From positions 248,001-312,000 of the forward strand of contig NZ_BMMV01000005.1 in NCBI RefSeq assembly GCF_014646115.1: a DNA stretch of 64,000 bases. The letters are read 5' to 3'. Below are positions 1 to 7,032 of this stretch, one piece after another. This DNA comes from Streptomyces camponoticapitis. Lineage in GTDB: Bacteria > Actinomycetota > Actinomycetes > Streptomycetales > Streptomycetaceae. The position numbers and the translations under genes are program-made. The notes under the pieces are model-generated. The model worked only from the letters and a program-made list of their open reading frames with translations. It did not search any database and was not told the DNA's origin. How positions within the stretch are numbered: the first letter of the stretch is position 1; each line of letters begins with the position of its first letter.

Positions 1-171
1 ATGGGCTTCCCGACCGAGATGTTCACCGTGCTGTTCGCGATCGGCCGGCTCCCCGGCTGGATCGCCCAGTGGCACGAGATGATCAAGGAGCCCGGTTCCC
101 GTATCGGCCGCCCGCGCCAGATCTACACCGGCGAGGTCCTGCGCGACTTCGTTCCTGTCGAGAGCCGCTGA
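1..171 (+). CDS. citA: Citrate synthase, C-terminal fragment (gene runs off the window start)
   Basis: The first 57 codons, read in frame from base 1, give the last 56 residues of a type-I/II citrate synthase, which condenses acetyl-CoA and oxaloacetate at the entry of the TCA cycle. The stretch contains [20 protein letters not shown], then the WHEM and [11 protein letters not shown] segments that close the active site and C-terminus in the actinobacterial citA family, and ends in VESR with a TGA stop at 169-171. The 5' part lies outside the window, so length and start cannot be judged. A strong hairpin follows at 229-277. The identification rests on family memory of the C-terminus and is fairly secure. 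Confidence 0.9.
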   Translation: MGFPTEMFTVLFAIGRLPGWIAQWHEMIKEPGSRIGRPRQIYTGEVLRDFVPVESR

Positions 172-228
172 ATCCTCGGCACTCGGCCGACGGCCACGGA
201 CCTCGCGGTCACGCCGGAGCGCAACAGA

Positions 229-277
229 AAGCGCCCCGCTTCCCGATCCCCCCACGGGTCGGTATAGCGGGGCGCTT
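229..277 (+). terminator. Rho-independent-type hairpin after citrate synthase
   Basis: A 12-bp perfect inverted repeat, AAGCGCCCCGCT at 229-240 and AGCGGGGCGCTT at 266-277, flanks a 25-nt loop that itself contains a weaker pairing (GACCC/GGGTC). It lies 58 bases past the citA stop codon. No long T tract follows, which is usual for Streptomyces terminators. Confidence 0.75.
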
Positions 278-567
278 CCCATATCCCCGGAGCGGATTCC
301 CCCCACGGGATCCGGGCCGGGCGTCTGCGGTTGCCGGCAGAAGCCAGTTTCACGCGGTCTGCCGGGGTACGTACGAACCAGGGGGGCCGCTCAAAGCTCC
401 CCAGTTGCACGTCCCCCGGCCAACGCTTGCCTGAGACATCCCCCAAGACATCTCATGAACGTCCCCCAAGACGTTCTCGGCATCGCCTCTTAGACTCGCG
501 AGCTGCCCGGATGGTTACCCCCAAATCTATGTGATCTAGATCTCTTTGTGAAGGTCCTGTGCCACAT

Positions 568-639
568 GTGAAGGAGCCGAATCGCAAATTGTTCGTTGCT
601 ACGAAAACAGATGAAAACATAGGGTGCCGTACCCGCTGA
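568..639 (+). CDS. Possible 23-residue small ORF in AT-rich island
   Basis: A GTG at 568 opens 23 codons before TGA at 637-639, giving a hydrophilic peptide that contains KEPNRKLFVATKTDENIG. It sits in the only markedly AT-rich stretch of the window. Against it: there is no well-spaced ribosome binding site (GAAGG lies about 12 bases upstream), and third-position G/C is low compared with neighbouring genes. In favour: it is free-standing in a gap that has no other purpose. I do not recognise the peptide. The evidence is weak and it is listed so that conservation can be examined. Confidence 0.2.
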   Translation: MKEPNRKLFVATKTDENIGCRTR

Positions 640-686
640 TCATGCGGCTGAGCAGGGCGTTCGTGGCCCGGCGGCGGGTGGAACGA

Positions 687-736
687 CCGAAGGCCGCACG
701 CGGCTGGGGTCGGATCCGGTCGTGTGCGGCCTTCGG
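687..736 (-). terminator. Hairpin downstream of the copper chaperone gene
   Basis: A perfect 13-bp inverted repeat (CCGAAGGCCGCAC at 687-699 and its complement at 724-736) with a 24-nt loop begins 11 bases past the chaperone stop codon on the minus strand. It may act in both directions between the convergent genes. Confidence 0.7.
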
Positions 737-747
737 GGTTGGGCCGG

Positions 748-1002
748 TCAGGCCTGGCCGACCAGTTCGTAGCCCGCCTCGTCGACCGCCGCACGCACGG
801 CGCTCTCGTCCAGCGGCGCCCGGGAAATCACGATCACGCGGCCGGTGGCGGCCTCCGCCTTCACGGACGTGACCCCGTCCAGCGCGGAGATCTCGTCGGA
901 GACCGCGCCTTCACAGTGCCCGCACGTCATTCCGGTGACCGCGTACTCCGTGGTGACGGCGCCTGTCGCTGTCTCCGTCTCGATCTTCGTCTCTGCGGTC
1001 AT
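748..1002 (-). CDS. Copper chaperone, heavy-metal-associated (HMA) domain
   Basis: This 84-residue protein is a single HMA domain of the CopZ/Atx1 fold, which binds Cu(I) in the cytosol and hands it to P-type ATPases. The metal site is the GMTCGHC motif (M-x-C-x-x-C) near the middle, followed by the usual beta-alpha-beta-beta-alpha-beta pattern ending in AAVDEAGYEL. The ATG at 1002 was chosen because GGAGGAG lies 6 bases upstream on the minus strand; an in-frame GTG-type extension upstream lacks one. A CsoR-type palindrome at 1087-1103 lies in its promoter region, so it is probably copper-induced. No copper ATPase gene is adjacent within the window; it may lie elsewhere. Confidence 0.9.
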   Translation of the reverse strand: MTAETKIETETATGAVTTEYAVTGMTCGHCEGAVSDEISALDGVTSVKAEAATGRVIVISRAPLDESAVRAAVDEAGYELVGQA

Positions 1003-1086
1003 GGCGTTCTCCTCCGGGGGTGAGCGTGCGAAAGAAGGTGTGTCAGGGGGCCGCGTGAACACCGCGGCCCGCCGATGCGTCCGACT

Positions 1087-1103
1087 ATACCCCTAGGGGG
1101 TAT
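1087..1103. promoter_or_regulatory. CsoR-type copper-responsive operator
   Basis: ATACCCCTAGGGGGTAT is a near-perfect palindrome with C/G runs flanked by ATAC/GTAT, the form of operators bound by the Cu(I)-sensing repressor CsoR in actinobacteria. It lies 85 bases upstream of the HMA chaperone start, a fitting place for repression. CsoR itself is not encoded in the window. The assignment is by motif resemblance. Confidence 0.75.
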
Positions 1104-1145
1104 GGATGGCGAGCCTGGGCCGCGGCGCCCGGCCGGCGCGCGGAG

Positions 1146-1853
1146 TCAGGAGTCCGGTGCCGAGCTCTCCAGCCGTGGCGGGCAGCGGGGAAGCACGTCA
1201 CCGACGACGGGTTCCAGATAGCGGAACATCGCGGTCTTCAGCTCCCTGATGTACGCCTCCCGCTCCTCGCCCTCGTGCGACAGGATCAGATCCATGCCGC
1301 CCATGAAGAGGGCGAAGGCGAACTCCGCCGTCCTCGTGCGCTCCGCCTGGGGCGCCTCGGGGAGGTAGCTGCCCAGCATCTCCTCGACCCGGGTGAGCAG
1401 GGTGGAGTGCAGGGCGTCGTGCTTCTCGGTCACCTGCCCCGGGATCTCGGATCCGTGCATCAGGACCGGGAACGCCGGATTCTCGCAGTTGAACGTGATC
1501 AGTGGATCGAGGACGGTGTCCAGCAGCTCGGGGAGCGGCAGATCCATGTGGGTGGGTGTGAGCGCCTGGCCGTACGTCGTGCGCCAGCGCGTCAGGAGTA
1601 CGTCGCCCAGCTCGACGGCGATGGCTTCCTTGTTCGGGAAGAACTGGTAGAGCGTGCCGGGTGAGACGCCGGCCTCCCGGGCGATGGAGTTGGTGCTCGC
1701 CGCTGTGTAGCCGCTGGTGCAGAAGACGCGGCCCGCCGCTTCCAGGATCTGTGCGATACGGCGCTCGCCGCGGGCCTGGCGGCGGCGCGGCTTCCCCGCG
1801 TCCGCGGGGTCGCCGCCTCCCTTGGTCGCGCTGTCCTGGACGCCTCGCTCCAC
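1146..1853 (-). CDS. TetR-family transcriptional regulator
   Basis: The N-terminal helix-turn-helix reads ILEAAGRVFCTSGY-x-AASTNSIAREAGVSPGTLYQFFPNKEAI, the standard TetR DNA-binding domain, followed by an all-helical ligand domain. It is divergent from the MmpL exporter at 2033 and the intergenic region carries nested palindromes (1920-1976), so the simplest reading is that it represses the exporter and itself. The start is uncertain: the GTG at 1853 (235 residues) has a GAGGAG about 9 bases upstream, while a GTG at 1880 is also possible with GGGAG. The ligand is unknown. Confidence 0.85.
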   Translation of the reverse strand: MERGVQDSATKGGGDPADAGKPRRRQARGERRIAQILEAAGRVFCTSGYTAASTNSIAREAGVSPGTLYQFFPNKEAIAVELGDVLLTRWRTTYGQALTPTHMDLPLPELLDTVLDPLITFNCENPAFPVLMHGSEIPGQVTEKHDALHSTLLTRVEEMLGSYLPEAPQAERTRTAEFAFALFMGGMDLILSHEGEEREAYIRELKTAMFRYLEPVVGDVLPRCPPRLESSAPDS

Positions 1854-1916
1854 GGCTCCGCCTCTCCTCGCTTCAGGCACGTGAACTCCCAGGATCCCTC
1901 GATCGGTTGGCGGTGG

Positions 1917-1976
1917 TTGACAAACGCGAGTCCTCGCTCGCATTCTTGGTGAATGCGAGCGATCGCTCGTGTTTGC
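1917..1976. promoter_or_regulatory. Nested palindromic operator in the tetR-mmpL intergenic region
   Basis: A perfect 11-bp inverted repeat, CGCTCGCATTC (1935-1945) and GAATGCGAGCG (1951-1961), is nested inside an outer arm pair CAAACGCGAG (1921-1930) and CTCGTGTTTG (1966-1975) with one mismatch. A further GAGCGATCGCTC palindrome overlaps the right arm. TTGACA at 1917-1922 could serve as a -35 for the exporter, placing the palindrome over the core promoter. This arrangement fits autoregulation by the adjacent TetR protein. Confidence 0.7.
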
Positions 1977-2032
1977 CAGTCTATGGCAGTCGCCGACCCA
2001 TGCCTGGGTCACGGTGAAGGGGACACCGCACT

Positions 2033-4327
2033 ATGTCCGAAGTCAACGGGGGGTCGCGAATCGGCGGCTGGACCCGGTTCGTCACGGCGCGCCCACGGCT
2101 TTCGCTGCTGGTCGCCCTGGTGATCACGGCGTTCGCGGTCCTCGCGGGGAGCGGTGTCGGCGACCGGATGGGCAGCGGAGGGTGGGAGGACCCCACCGCC
2201 TCGTCGACGTACGCGACGAAGGCGCTGGAGCGTGAGTTCCCGGCCTCCCAGCCGAATCTGCTGCTTCTCGTCGACGCGGGCGAGAGAGGGGTGGACGACC
2301 CTGCCGTGGCCGCCCAGGCCGAGCGGCTCACCGAGCGGCTGGCCGCCGAGGAGGGCGTCGTAGGCGTCGGGTCGTACTGGCAGACGCGGGCGCCCGCGCT
2401 GCGCGCCGAGAAGGGGGACGAGGCGCTGATCGCGGCCAGGATCGTGGGAGAGGAGAAGGAGGCCGGCGAGATCCTGGAGCGGATCGCGCCCGAATTCCGT
2501 GGCACACAGGGACTGTTGGAGGTCTCCGTCGGCGGGCCGGTCGCCGTGCGGCACGACATCCAGACGATCATCCAGGAGGACCTGCTGCGGGCCGAGTTGA
2601 TAGCCCTTCCGGTCACGCTGGTCCTGCTCGTGATGGTCTTCGGCAGCGCGGTGGCGGCCCTGTTGCCGCTGGGCGTCGGCATCGTCGCCATCCTCGGGAC
2701 CAACGCCGTGCTGCGCGGGATCACCGAGATCACGGATGTGTCGGTCTTCGCGCAGAACCTCACCACGGCTCTGGGGCTCGGACTGGCCGTGGACTACGCG
2801 CTGTTCATCGTGCGCAGATTCCGGGAGGAGCTGGCCGAGGGCGCCGAGGTGCGGGACGCGGTGGGCACCACGCTGCGCACCGCCGGCCGGACGGTGCTGT
2901 TCTCCGCGCTGACCGTCGCGGTGTCGCTCGCGGCCATGATGGTCTTCCCGCAGTACTTCCTGCGCTCATTCGCCTACGCGGGCATAGCGGTGGTGCTGCT
3001 CGCCGCCGCTGCCGCGCTGATCCTGCTGCCGGCCGCCCTGATGCTGCTGGGCCATCGGATCAACTCCCTCGATCTGCGGCGGCTGTTCACCCGGGTACGC
3101 AAGGGCGCGGCGCCCGCCGACGGAAGGGCGGACGGATCCCGGTCGGGAGGGGCTGTGGAGACGGGCCGTGGCTGGGGACGTACGGCGGCGCTGGTGATGC
3201 GCAGGGCTCCGCTCTTCGCCGTCGGGACGGCCACCGCCCTGGTGCTGCTCGGACTGCCCTTCCTGGGCGTGAAGTTCGGCACGGCCGACGACCGCCAGTT
3301 GCCGTCGGGCGCGGAGTCCCGGGTGGTCCAGGATGACATCAGGAGCGGCTTCTCCGGCAGCCCTGGGGGCGGGCTCGAAGTGCTGGGCGAGGGTGCGGCG
3401 ACCTCCGCCGAGTACGCGGACTTCCGTGACCGGGTGGCCGGTCTGCCGGATGTGCTGCGGGTCGACGGCCCTGTCGTCTCCGGCGACCACGCGTACTTCA
3501 CCGTGCTGCCGCGTGGCGAGGCGGTGGGCCAGGAGGCGCAGAGGCTCGTCCGTGAACTCCGGGCCGAACCGGCCGCCTTCGACACCTCGGTCACCGGCAC
3601 GGCCGCCGTACTGGTCGATTCGAAGGACTCCATCGGGGACCGGCTGCCCCTGGCCGCGGGCATCATCGTCGTGGTCACACTGCTGCTGGTCTTCCTGCTG
3701 ACGGGCAGCGTCCTGATCCCGATACAGGCGGTGGCGCTCAACGCGCTCAGCCTCACGGCGATGTTCGGAGCGGTCGTCTGGGTCTTCCAGGACGGCAATT
3801 TCTCAGGGTTGCTCGGTTTCACCTCGACGGGTGACATAGAGACGACGCTTCCGGTGCTGATGTTCTGCGTCGCCTTCGGACTCTCCATGGACTACGGGGT
3901 CTTCCTGATATCCCGGATCAAGGAGGAGTACGACCGCGGTGGTGACCACGAGCGCTCCGTCGTGTTCGGGCTTCAGCGCACCGGCGGGCTGATCACGGCG
4001 GCGGCGCTGATCCTGGCGGTGGTCATGGTCGCGATCGGCGCCTCGCGGGTCACCAACACCAAGATGCTCGGGCTCGGGATCGCGCTCGCGGTGGTCATGG
4101 ACGCGATGGTGGTGCGGAGTCTGCTGGTCCCGGCGGTGATGAAGCTGACAGGCAGCGCGACATGGTGGGCGCCGGGACCGCTGCGACGCTTCCACGACCG
4201 GTTCGGGGTGAGCGAGGGCGAGGCGCGTCCGGCGGCGGTCTTGGACGGGACCGACGGGTCCGGGGCGGCCGAAGGTGCCGGGGGTGCTGTGTCCGGTGCC
4301 GGTGAGCGGGACAAGGTCAGGGCCTGA
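2033..4327 (+). CDS. MMPL/RND-family membrane transporter
   Basis: This 764-residue protein has the layout of the MmpL group of RND exporters, which move lipids or lipophilic compounds across the membrane using the proton gradient. An N-terminal membrane segment (about 20-38) is followed by a periplasm-like domain, a block of five to six helices at about 180-345 containing LGLAVDYALFIVRRFREEL (the MMPL proton-relay region with its GLxxDY core), a second soluble domain, and a second block at about 540-720 with GLSMDYGVFLISRIKEEYDR, the repeat of the same motif. GAAGGGG precedes the ATG at a normal distance. The adjacent divergent TetR gene points to drug- or metabolite-induced efflux. Substrate unknown. 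Confidence 0.93.
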   Translation: MSEVNGGSRIGGWTRFVTARPRLSLLVALVITAFAVLAGSGVGDRMGSGGWEDPTASSTYATKALEREFPASQPNLLLLVDAGERGVDDPAVAAQAERLTERLAAEEGVVGVGSYWQTRAPALRAEKGDEALIAARIVGEEKEAGEILERIAPEFRGTQGLLEVSVGGPVAVRHDIQTIIQEDLLRAELIALPVTLVLLVMVFGSAVAALLPLGVGIVAILGTNAVLRGITEITDVSVFAQNLTTALGLGLAVDYALFIVRRFREELAEGAEVRDAVGTTLRTAGRTVLFSALTVAVSLAAMMVFPQYFLRSFAYAGIAVVLLAAAAALILLPAALMLLGHRINSLDLRRLFTRVRKGAAPADGRADGSRSGGAVETGRGWGRTAALVMRRAPLFAVGTATALVLLGLPFLGVKFGTADDRQLPSGAESRVVQDDIRSGFSGSPGGGLEVLGEGAATSAEYADFRDRVAGLPDVLRVDGPVVSGDHAYFTVLPRGEAVGQEAQRLVRELRAEPAAFDTSVTGTAAVLVDSKDSIGDRLPLAAGIIVVVTLLLVFLLTGSVLIPIQAVALNALSLTAMFGAVVWVFQDGNFSGLLGFTSTGDIETTLPVLMFCVAFGLSMDYGVFLISRIKEEYDRGGDHERSVVFGLQRTGGLITAAALILAVVMVAIGASRVTNTKMLGLGIALAVVMDAMVVRSLLVPAVMKLTGSATWWAPGPLRRFHDRFGVSEGEARPAAVLDGTDGSGAAEGAGGAVSGAGERDKVRA

Positions 4328-4343
4328 GCCTGAACGAGGCTGA

Positions 4344-4376
4344 GGGCCCCGTACCCACCACGGGGGTACGGGGCCC
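4344..4376. terminator. Bidirectional hairpin between mmpL and the small HTH gene
   Basis: A perfect 13-bp stem, GGGCCCCGTACCC (4344-4356) with GGGTACGGGGCCC (4364-4376), and a 7-nt loop lies 16 bases after the transporter stop codon and 47 bases before the 3' end of the convergent HTH gene. Confidence 0.85.
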
Positions 4377-4423
4377 TGGGAGCCGGTCGCCGCGCGGAAC
4401 TGGCGCGGGTCAGATCCCGGGCC

Positions 4424-4621
4424 TCACTCTCTGCGGCCTCTGTTCCCGGGGCGCTTGGTCACCCAGGTGCGGATGGTGTCCGCGTACCAGTAGGGCTTTC
4501 CGTTCTCCACATGGTCCGGCCGCGGAAGCAGACCATGCTTGCGGTACGAACGGACGGTGTCCGGCTGTACGCGGATGTGGGCGGCAATCTCCTTGTAGGA
4601 CCAGAGACTTCTGTCCGTCAT
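4424..4621 (-). CDS. Small helix-turn-helix DNA-binding protein
   Basis: The 65-residue product is little more than one winged-helix/MerR-like DNA-binding unit: SYKEIAAHIRVQPDTVRSYRKHGLLPRPDHV followed by a short wing (GKPYWYADTIRTWV) and a basic tail ending RGRRE. The ATG at 4621 has GGAGG 8 bases upstream; a GTG nine bases further up is not needed. The protein resembles the excisionase/BldC-size class of one-domain regulators but is not BldC. Two 23-nt imperfect direct repeats at 4758-4831 lie upstream of it and could be its own operator. Target genes are unknown; the inositol cluster next door is a candidate. Confidence 0.8.
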   Translation of the reverse strand: MTDRSLWSYKEIAAHIRVQPDTVRSYRKHGLLPRPDHVENGKPYWYADTIRTWVTKRPGNRGRRE

Positions 4622-4757
4622 GCGTGGCACCTCCCTGCGTCCGCCGCAGCGGCGGCCGGGGGGCCGTCTGGTGGGCTGCGACTGAAACGCTGGTGATCAC
4701 TGAGCCTTTGCCGGTTGAACGACGCAGAGTGACCGTGAGGGAGGGGCTGTCGCGCCA

Positions 4758-4831
4758 CTGTGACGGAAAACCCGCATAATGGAGATATGCGTGACGTTGG
4801 GCGGACGTCTGTGACAGAAACGACGCATCAT
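4758..4831. repeat. Pair of 23-nt imperfect direct repeats upstream of the HTH gene
   Basis: Positions 4758-4780 and 4809-4831 match at 18 of 23 bases, both beginning CTGTGAC and sharing GAAA and GCAT blocks, with start points 51 bases apart (about five helical turns). A short inverted repeat, GCATA...TATGC (4774-4790), overlaps the first copy. They sit in the 254-bp gap between the HTH gene start and the 3' end of the TIM-barrel gene and are candidates for regulator binding sites. Confidence 0.55.
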
Positions 4832-4875
4832 AAGAGGACGTACGAATGGCCCAACTGTTCGACGGGGGAGCCGGG

Positions 4876-5787
4876 TTAGGCGCCGCACGAGCGCAGGAAG
4901 CGGCGCGTGCGCTCGGCGATCGGGAAGGGCTTGTCGGGCGGGCACGGATACATGTCCTGCTCGACGATCGCGAAGAGATCGACCCCCAGTTTCTGGGCCG
5001 CCGTCAGCACGGGTCCCAGCGCGGGTACTCCGGTCGGCGGCTCGCACATCACACCCCGTCCGACAGCCGGCCCGAAGGGAACCTCGTCCGCGACCACGTC
5101 CGCGAGGATCTCCGGATCCACCTGCTTGAGATGCAGATAGCCGATCCGCTCCCCGTAGGTCTCGATCAGCTTGACGCTGTCGCCGCCGCAGTACGCGTAG
5201 TGCCCGGTGTCCAGGCACAGTGAGACCAGATCGGGATCGGTTGCATCGAGGAAACGACTGACGTTCTCCTCGCTGTCGATGTGGGTGTCCGCGTGCGGGT
5301 GGACCACGATGTTCAGCCCGAAGCGGTCGCGCACCTCGCGGCCGAGCCGTTCGGTCTGGGTCGTCAGGTCGTGCCACTGCGCGGAGGTCAGCGTCCGGTC
5401 CTCCAGCACCTGACCCGTCTTGTCGTCACGCCAGAAGGACGGGATGACGACAAGATGGTCCGCGCCCATCTCCCTGGTGAGCGCAGCGATGTCGGCGACA
5501 TGCGCCCAGGTCGTGTCCCAGACGGCGGGCCCGTGGTGGAGCCCGGTGAAGACGGTGCCGGCCGAGACCTTCAGACCGCGCGCGGCCGTTTCCTCGGCCA
5601 GGCGGGCCGGATCGGTCGGGAGATAGCCGTAGGGACCGAGTTCGATCCACTCGTATCCGGCCTCGGCCACTTCGTCGAGGAAACGCTTCCAGGGAACCTG
5701 CTGGGGATCGTCGGGAAACCACACGCCCCAGGAGTCGGGTGCCGACCCGACCCTGATGCGGTCCAGCGGGGGAACGGAGGAGGTCAT
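4876..5787 (-). CDS. Inosose dehydratase/isomerase-type TIM-barrel protein (IolE/IolI/IolH family)
   Basis: This 303-residue protein belongs to the xylose isomerase-like AP-endonuclease-2 TIM-barrel superfamily. It opens with GSAPDSWGVWFPDD and has the conserved metal and substrate positions ELGPYGY (about 49-55), VVHPHADTHID (161-171), LCLDTGHYAYCGGD (190-203), YLHLKQVDPE (217-226) and a terminal VEQDMYPCPPD. Family members act on inososes in myo-inositol breakdown (dehydration of 2-keto-myo-inositol or isomerisation). Its place beside iolC, iolB, iolD and mmsA supports that role and it is the only IolE candidate here, but dehydratase versus isomerase cannot be decided by eye. The start at 5787 lacks a Shine-Dalgarno sequence and may be leaderless (see 5795-5824). 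Confidence 0.8.
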   Translation of the reverse strand: MTSSVPPLDRIRVGSAPDSWGVWFPDDPQQVPWKRFLDEVAEAGYEWIELGPYGYLPTDPARLAEETAARGLKVSAGTVFTGLHHGPAVWDTTWAHVADIAALTREMGADHLVVIPSFWRDDKTGQVLEDRTLTSAQWHDLTTQTERLGREVRDRFGLNIVVHPHADTHIDSEENVSRFLDATDPDLVSLCLDTGHYAYCGGDSVKLIETYGERIGYLHLKQVDPEILADVVADEVPFGPAVGRGVMCEPPTGVPALGPVLTAAQKLGVDLFAIVEQDMYPCPPDKPFPIAERTRRFLRSCGA

Positions 5788-5794
5788 GGCCGTC

Positions 5795-5824
5795 AGCCTC
5801 GCGGCCGTCGGAGAAGAGTGTCAA
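5795..5824 (-). promoter_or_regulatory. Candidate promoter for a leaderless transcript of the TIM-barrel gene
   Basis: On the minus strand TTGACA (5824-5819) is followed after 18 bases by GAGGCT (5800-5795). The predicted start site falls at or one base from the ATG at 5787, and no ribosome binding site is present, so a leaderless mRNA is likely. The TTGACA forms an inverted pair with the TTGACA of the divergent iolC promoter 28 bases away, a symmetrical control region. Confidence 0.5.
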
Positions 5825-5852
5825 GCCTTCGTCCGAATGTCAGGACAAAACG

Positions 5853-5882
5853 TTGACAGAGGTCGGGAAGGAGCATTAGACC
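5853..5882 (+). promoter_or_regulatory. Promoter of the iolC operon
   Basis: TTGACA at 5853-5858 is followed after 18 bases by TAGACC at 5877-5882, a good match to the Streptomyces housekeeping promoter (TTGAC - 18 - TAGRYT). The iolC start codon is 31 bases downstream. Between the two divergent promoters lies GTCC...GGAC (5832-5847), a possible repressor site for an inositol-responsive regulator not encoded here. Confidence 0.65.
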
Positions 5883-5913
5883 TGGGACGGGCCGTCGAAA
5901 CGAGGGGACGAGC

Positions 5914-7032
5914 ATGCCTGAGCCGTACGACGTGATCACCATGGGGCGGATCGGCGTGGACCTCTATCCGCTGCGTACCGGAGTCCCGTTGGCGCAGGTC
6001 GACACCTTCGGGAAGTTCCTCGGCGGTTCGGCGACGAACGTGGCGGTGGCCGCAGCCCGGCTCGGCCGCCGGAGCGCGGTCATCACCCGCACCGGGCGGG
6101 ACGCGTTCGGGGACTATCTCCACCAAGCCCTGCGGGAGTTCGAGGTGGACGACCGGTGGGTGACACCGGTCGACCGATGGCCTACACCGGTCACCTTCTG
6201 CGAGATCTTCCCCCCGGACGACTTCCCGCTCTACTTCTACCGCCACCCCAAGGCACCCGATCTGGAGATCCACCCGGACGAGTTGGACCTGGACGCCATC
6301 CGGTCGGCACGGATCTTCTGGATGACGGGCACCGGCCTGTGCGAGGAGCCCAGCCGGGCCGCCACGCTGACGGCCCTGCGTACGCGCGGCGAGGCGCGCG
6401 CACGCGACCCCGAGGCGCGTCCGTCCGGGCGGCGGCCGGGAACCGCCATCACCGTCTTCGATCTCGACTGGCGCCCGATGTTCTGGAAGGCGCCGGCCGA
6501 CGGCTCCAACGCCGAAAGCCCCGCTTCCGTGGATTCGGCCCCCACCGGCGCCTCCGACGATCCGCGAGCCCTCATGGCCGCCGCCCGGCCCCTGTACGCG
6601 CAGGCCCTGAGCCATGCGACAGTCGCCGTCGGGAACCTGGACGAGTGCGAAGTCGCCGTCGGAGAGCGGGAACCGTACGCCGCCGCCCGGGCGCTCCTCG
6701 CCGCCGGACCCGAACTGGCCGTCGTCAAACAGGGCCCCAAGGGCGTGGTCGCCATGCATCGCGACGGCACCACCGCCGAGGTGCCACCCGTCCCCGTCGA
6801 AGTCGTCAACGGCCTCGGCGCCGGGGACGCCTTTGGCGGCGCCCTCTGCCACGGACTGCTGGCCGGCTGGGACCTGGAGCGCGTCATGCGGTACGCCAAC
6901 GCCGCTGGTGCCATCGTCGCCGCCCGCCTTGCCTGCTCCTCCGCCATGCCGTACGCCCGGGAAGTCGTCCAGGTCCTCGGCGGCGGCCCCGTCCCCACGC
7001 CGGGAACGCTGCCGACGGAAGGTGCCCTGTGA
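5914..7032 (+). CDS. iolC: 5-dehydro-2-deoxygluconokinase
   Basis: This PfkB/ribokinase-family sugar kinase of 372 residues phosphorylates 5-dehydro-2-deoxy-D-gluconate in myo-inositol catabolism. Visible are the N-terminal GRIGVDLYP, the substrate loop FGKFLGGSATNVAVAAARLG (33-51), FDLDWRPMFW (182-191) and the catalytic NGLGAGDAFGGAL signature with Asp305 as the base. It is longer than most PfkB kinases because of two low-complexity Arg/Ala/Ser-rich insertions near 157-175 and 195-220. It overlaps the next gene by four bases (GTGA), so the two are translationally coupled. The kinase family is certain; the IolC assignment is supported by the gene order iolC-Cgl0159-type-iolB-iolD. Confidence 0.9.
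   Translation: MPEPYDVITMGRIGVDLYPLRTGVPLAQVDTFGKFLGGSATNVAVAAARLGRRSAVITRTGRDAFGDYLHQALREFEVDDRWVTPVDRWPTPVTFCEIFPPDDFPLYFYRHPKAPDLEIHPDELDLDAIRSARIFWMTGTGLCEEPSRAATLTALRTRGEARARDPEARPSGRRPGTAITVFDLDWRPMFWKAPADGSNAESPASVDSAPTGASDDPRALMAAARPLYAQALSHATVAVGNLDECEVAVGEREPYAAARALLAAGPELAVVKQGPKGVVAMHRDGTTAEVPPVPVEVVNGLGAGDAFGGALCHGLLAGWDLERVMRYANAAGAIVAARLACSSAMPYAREVVQVLGGGPVPTPGTLPTEGAL

Larger units (their letters stand above)
172..747. other. 576-bp convergent gap with hairpins and an AT-rich island
   Basis: This gap separates the end of citA from the end of the copper chaperone gene, so neither neighbour needs a promoter here. It holds the citA terminator (229-277), two copies of a short element at 435-477 built around CCCCCAAGAC (ACATCCCCCAAGACAT and ACGTCCCCCAAGACGT, the second an inverted repeat), an unusually AT-rich stretch at about 525-625, a possible 23-residue reading frame (568-639), and a second terminator (687-736). 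No conventional protein gene was recognised. A small RNA or small peptide is possible but unproven. Confidence 0.5.

Noticed and set aside
4846..5223. 125-codon plus-strand frame opening with MAQLFDGGAG
   Set aside because: It is antisense to the TIM-barrel inositol gene and has no domain; the start lacks a ribosome binding site.
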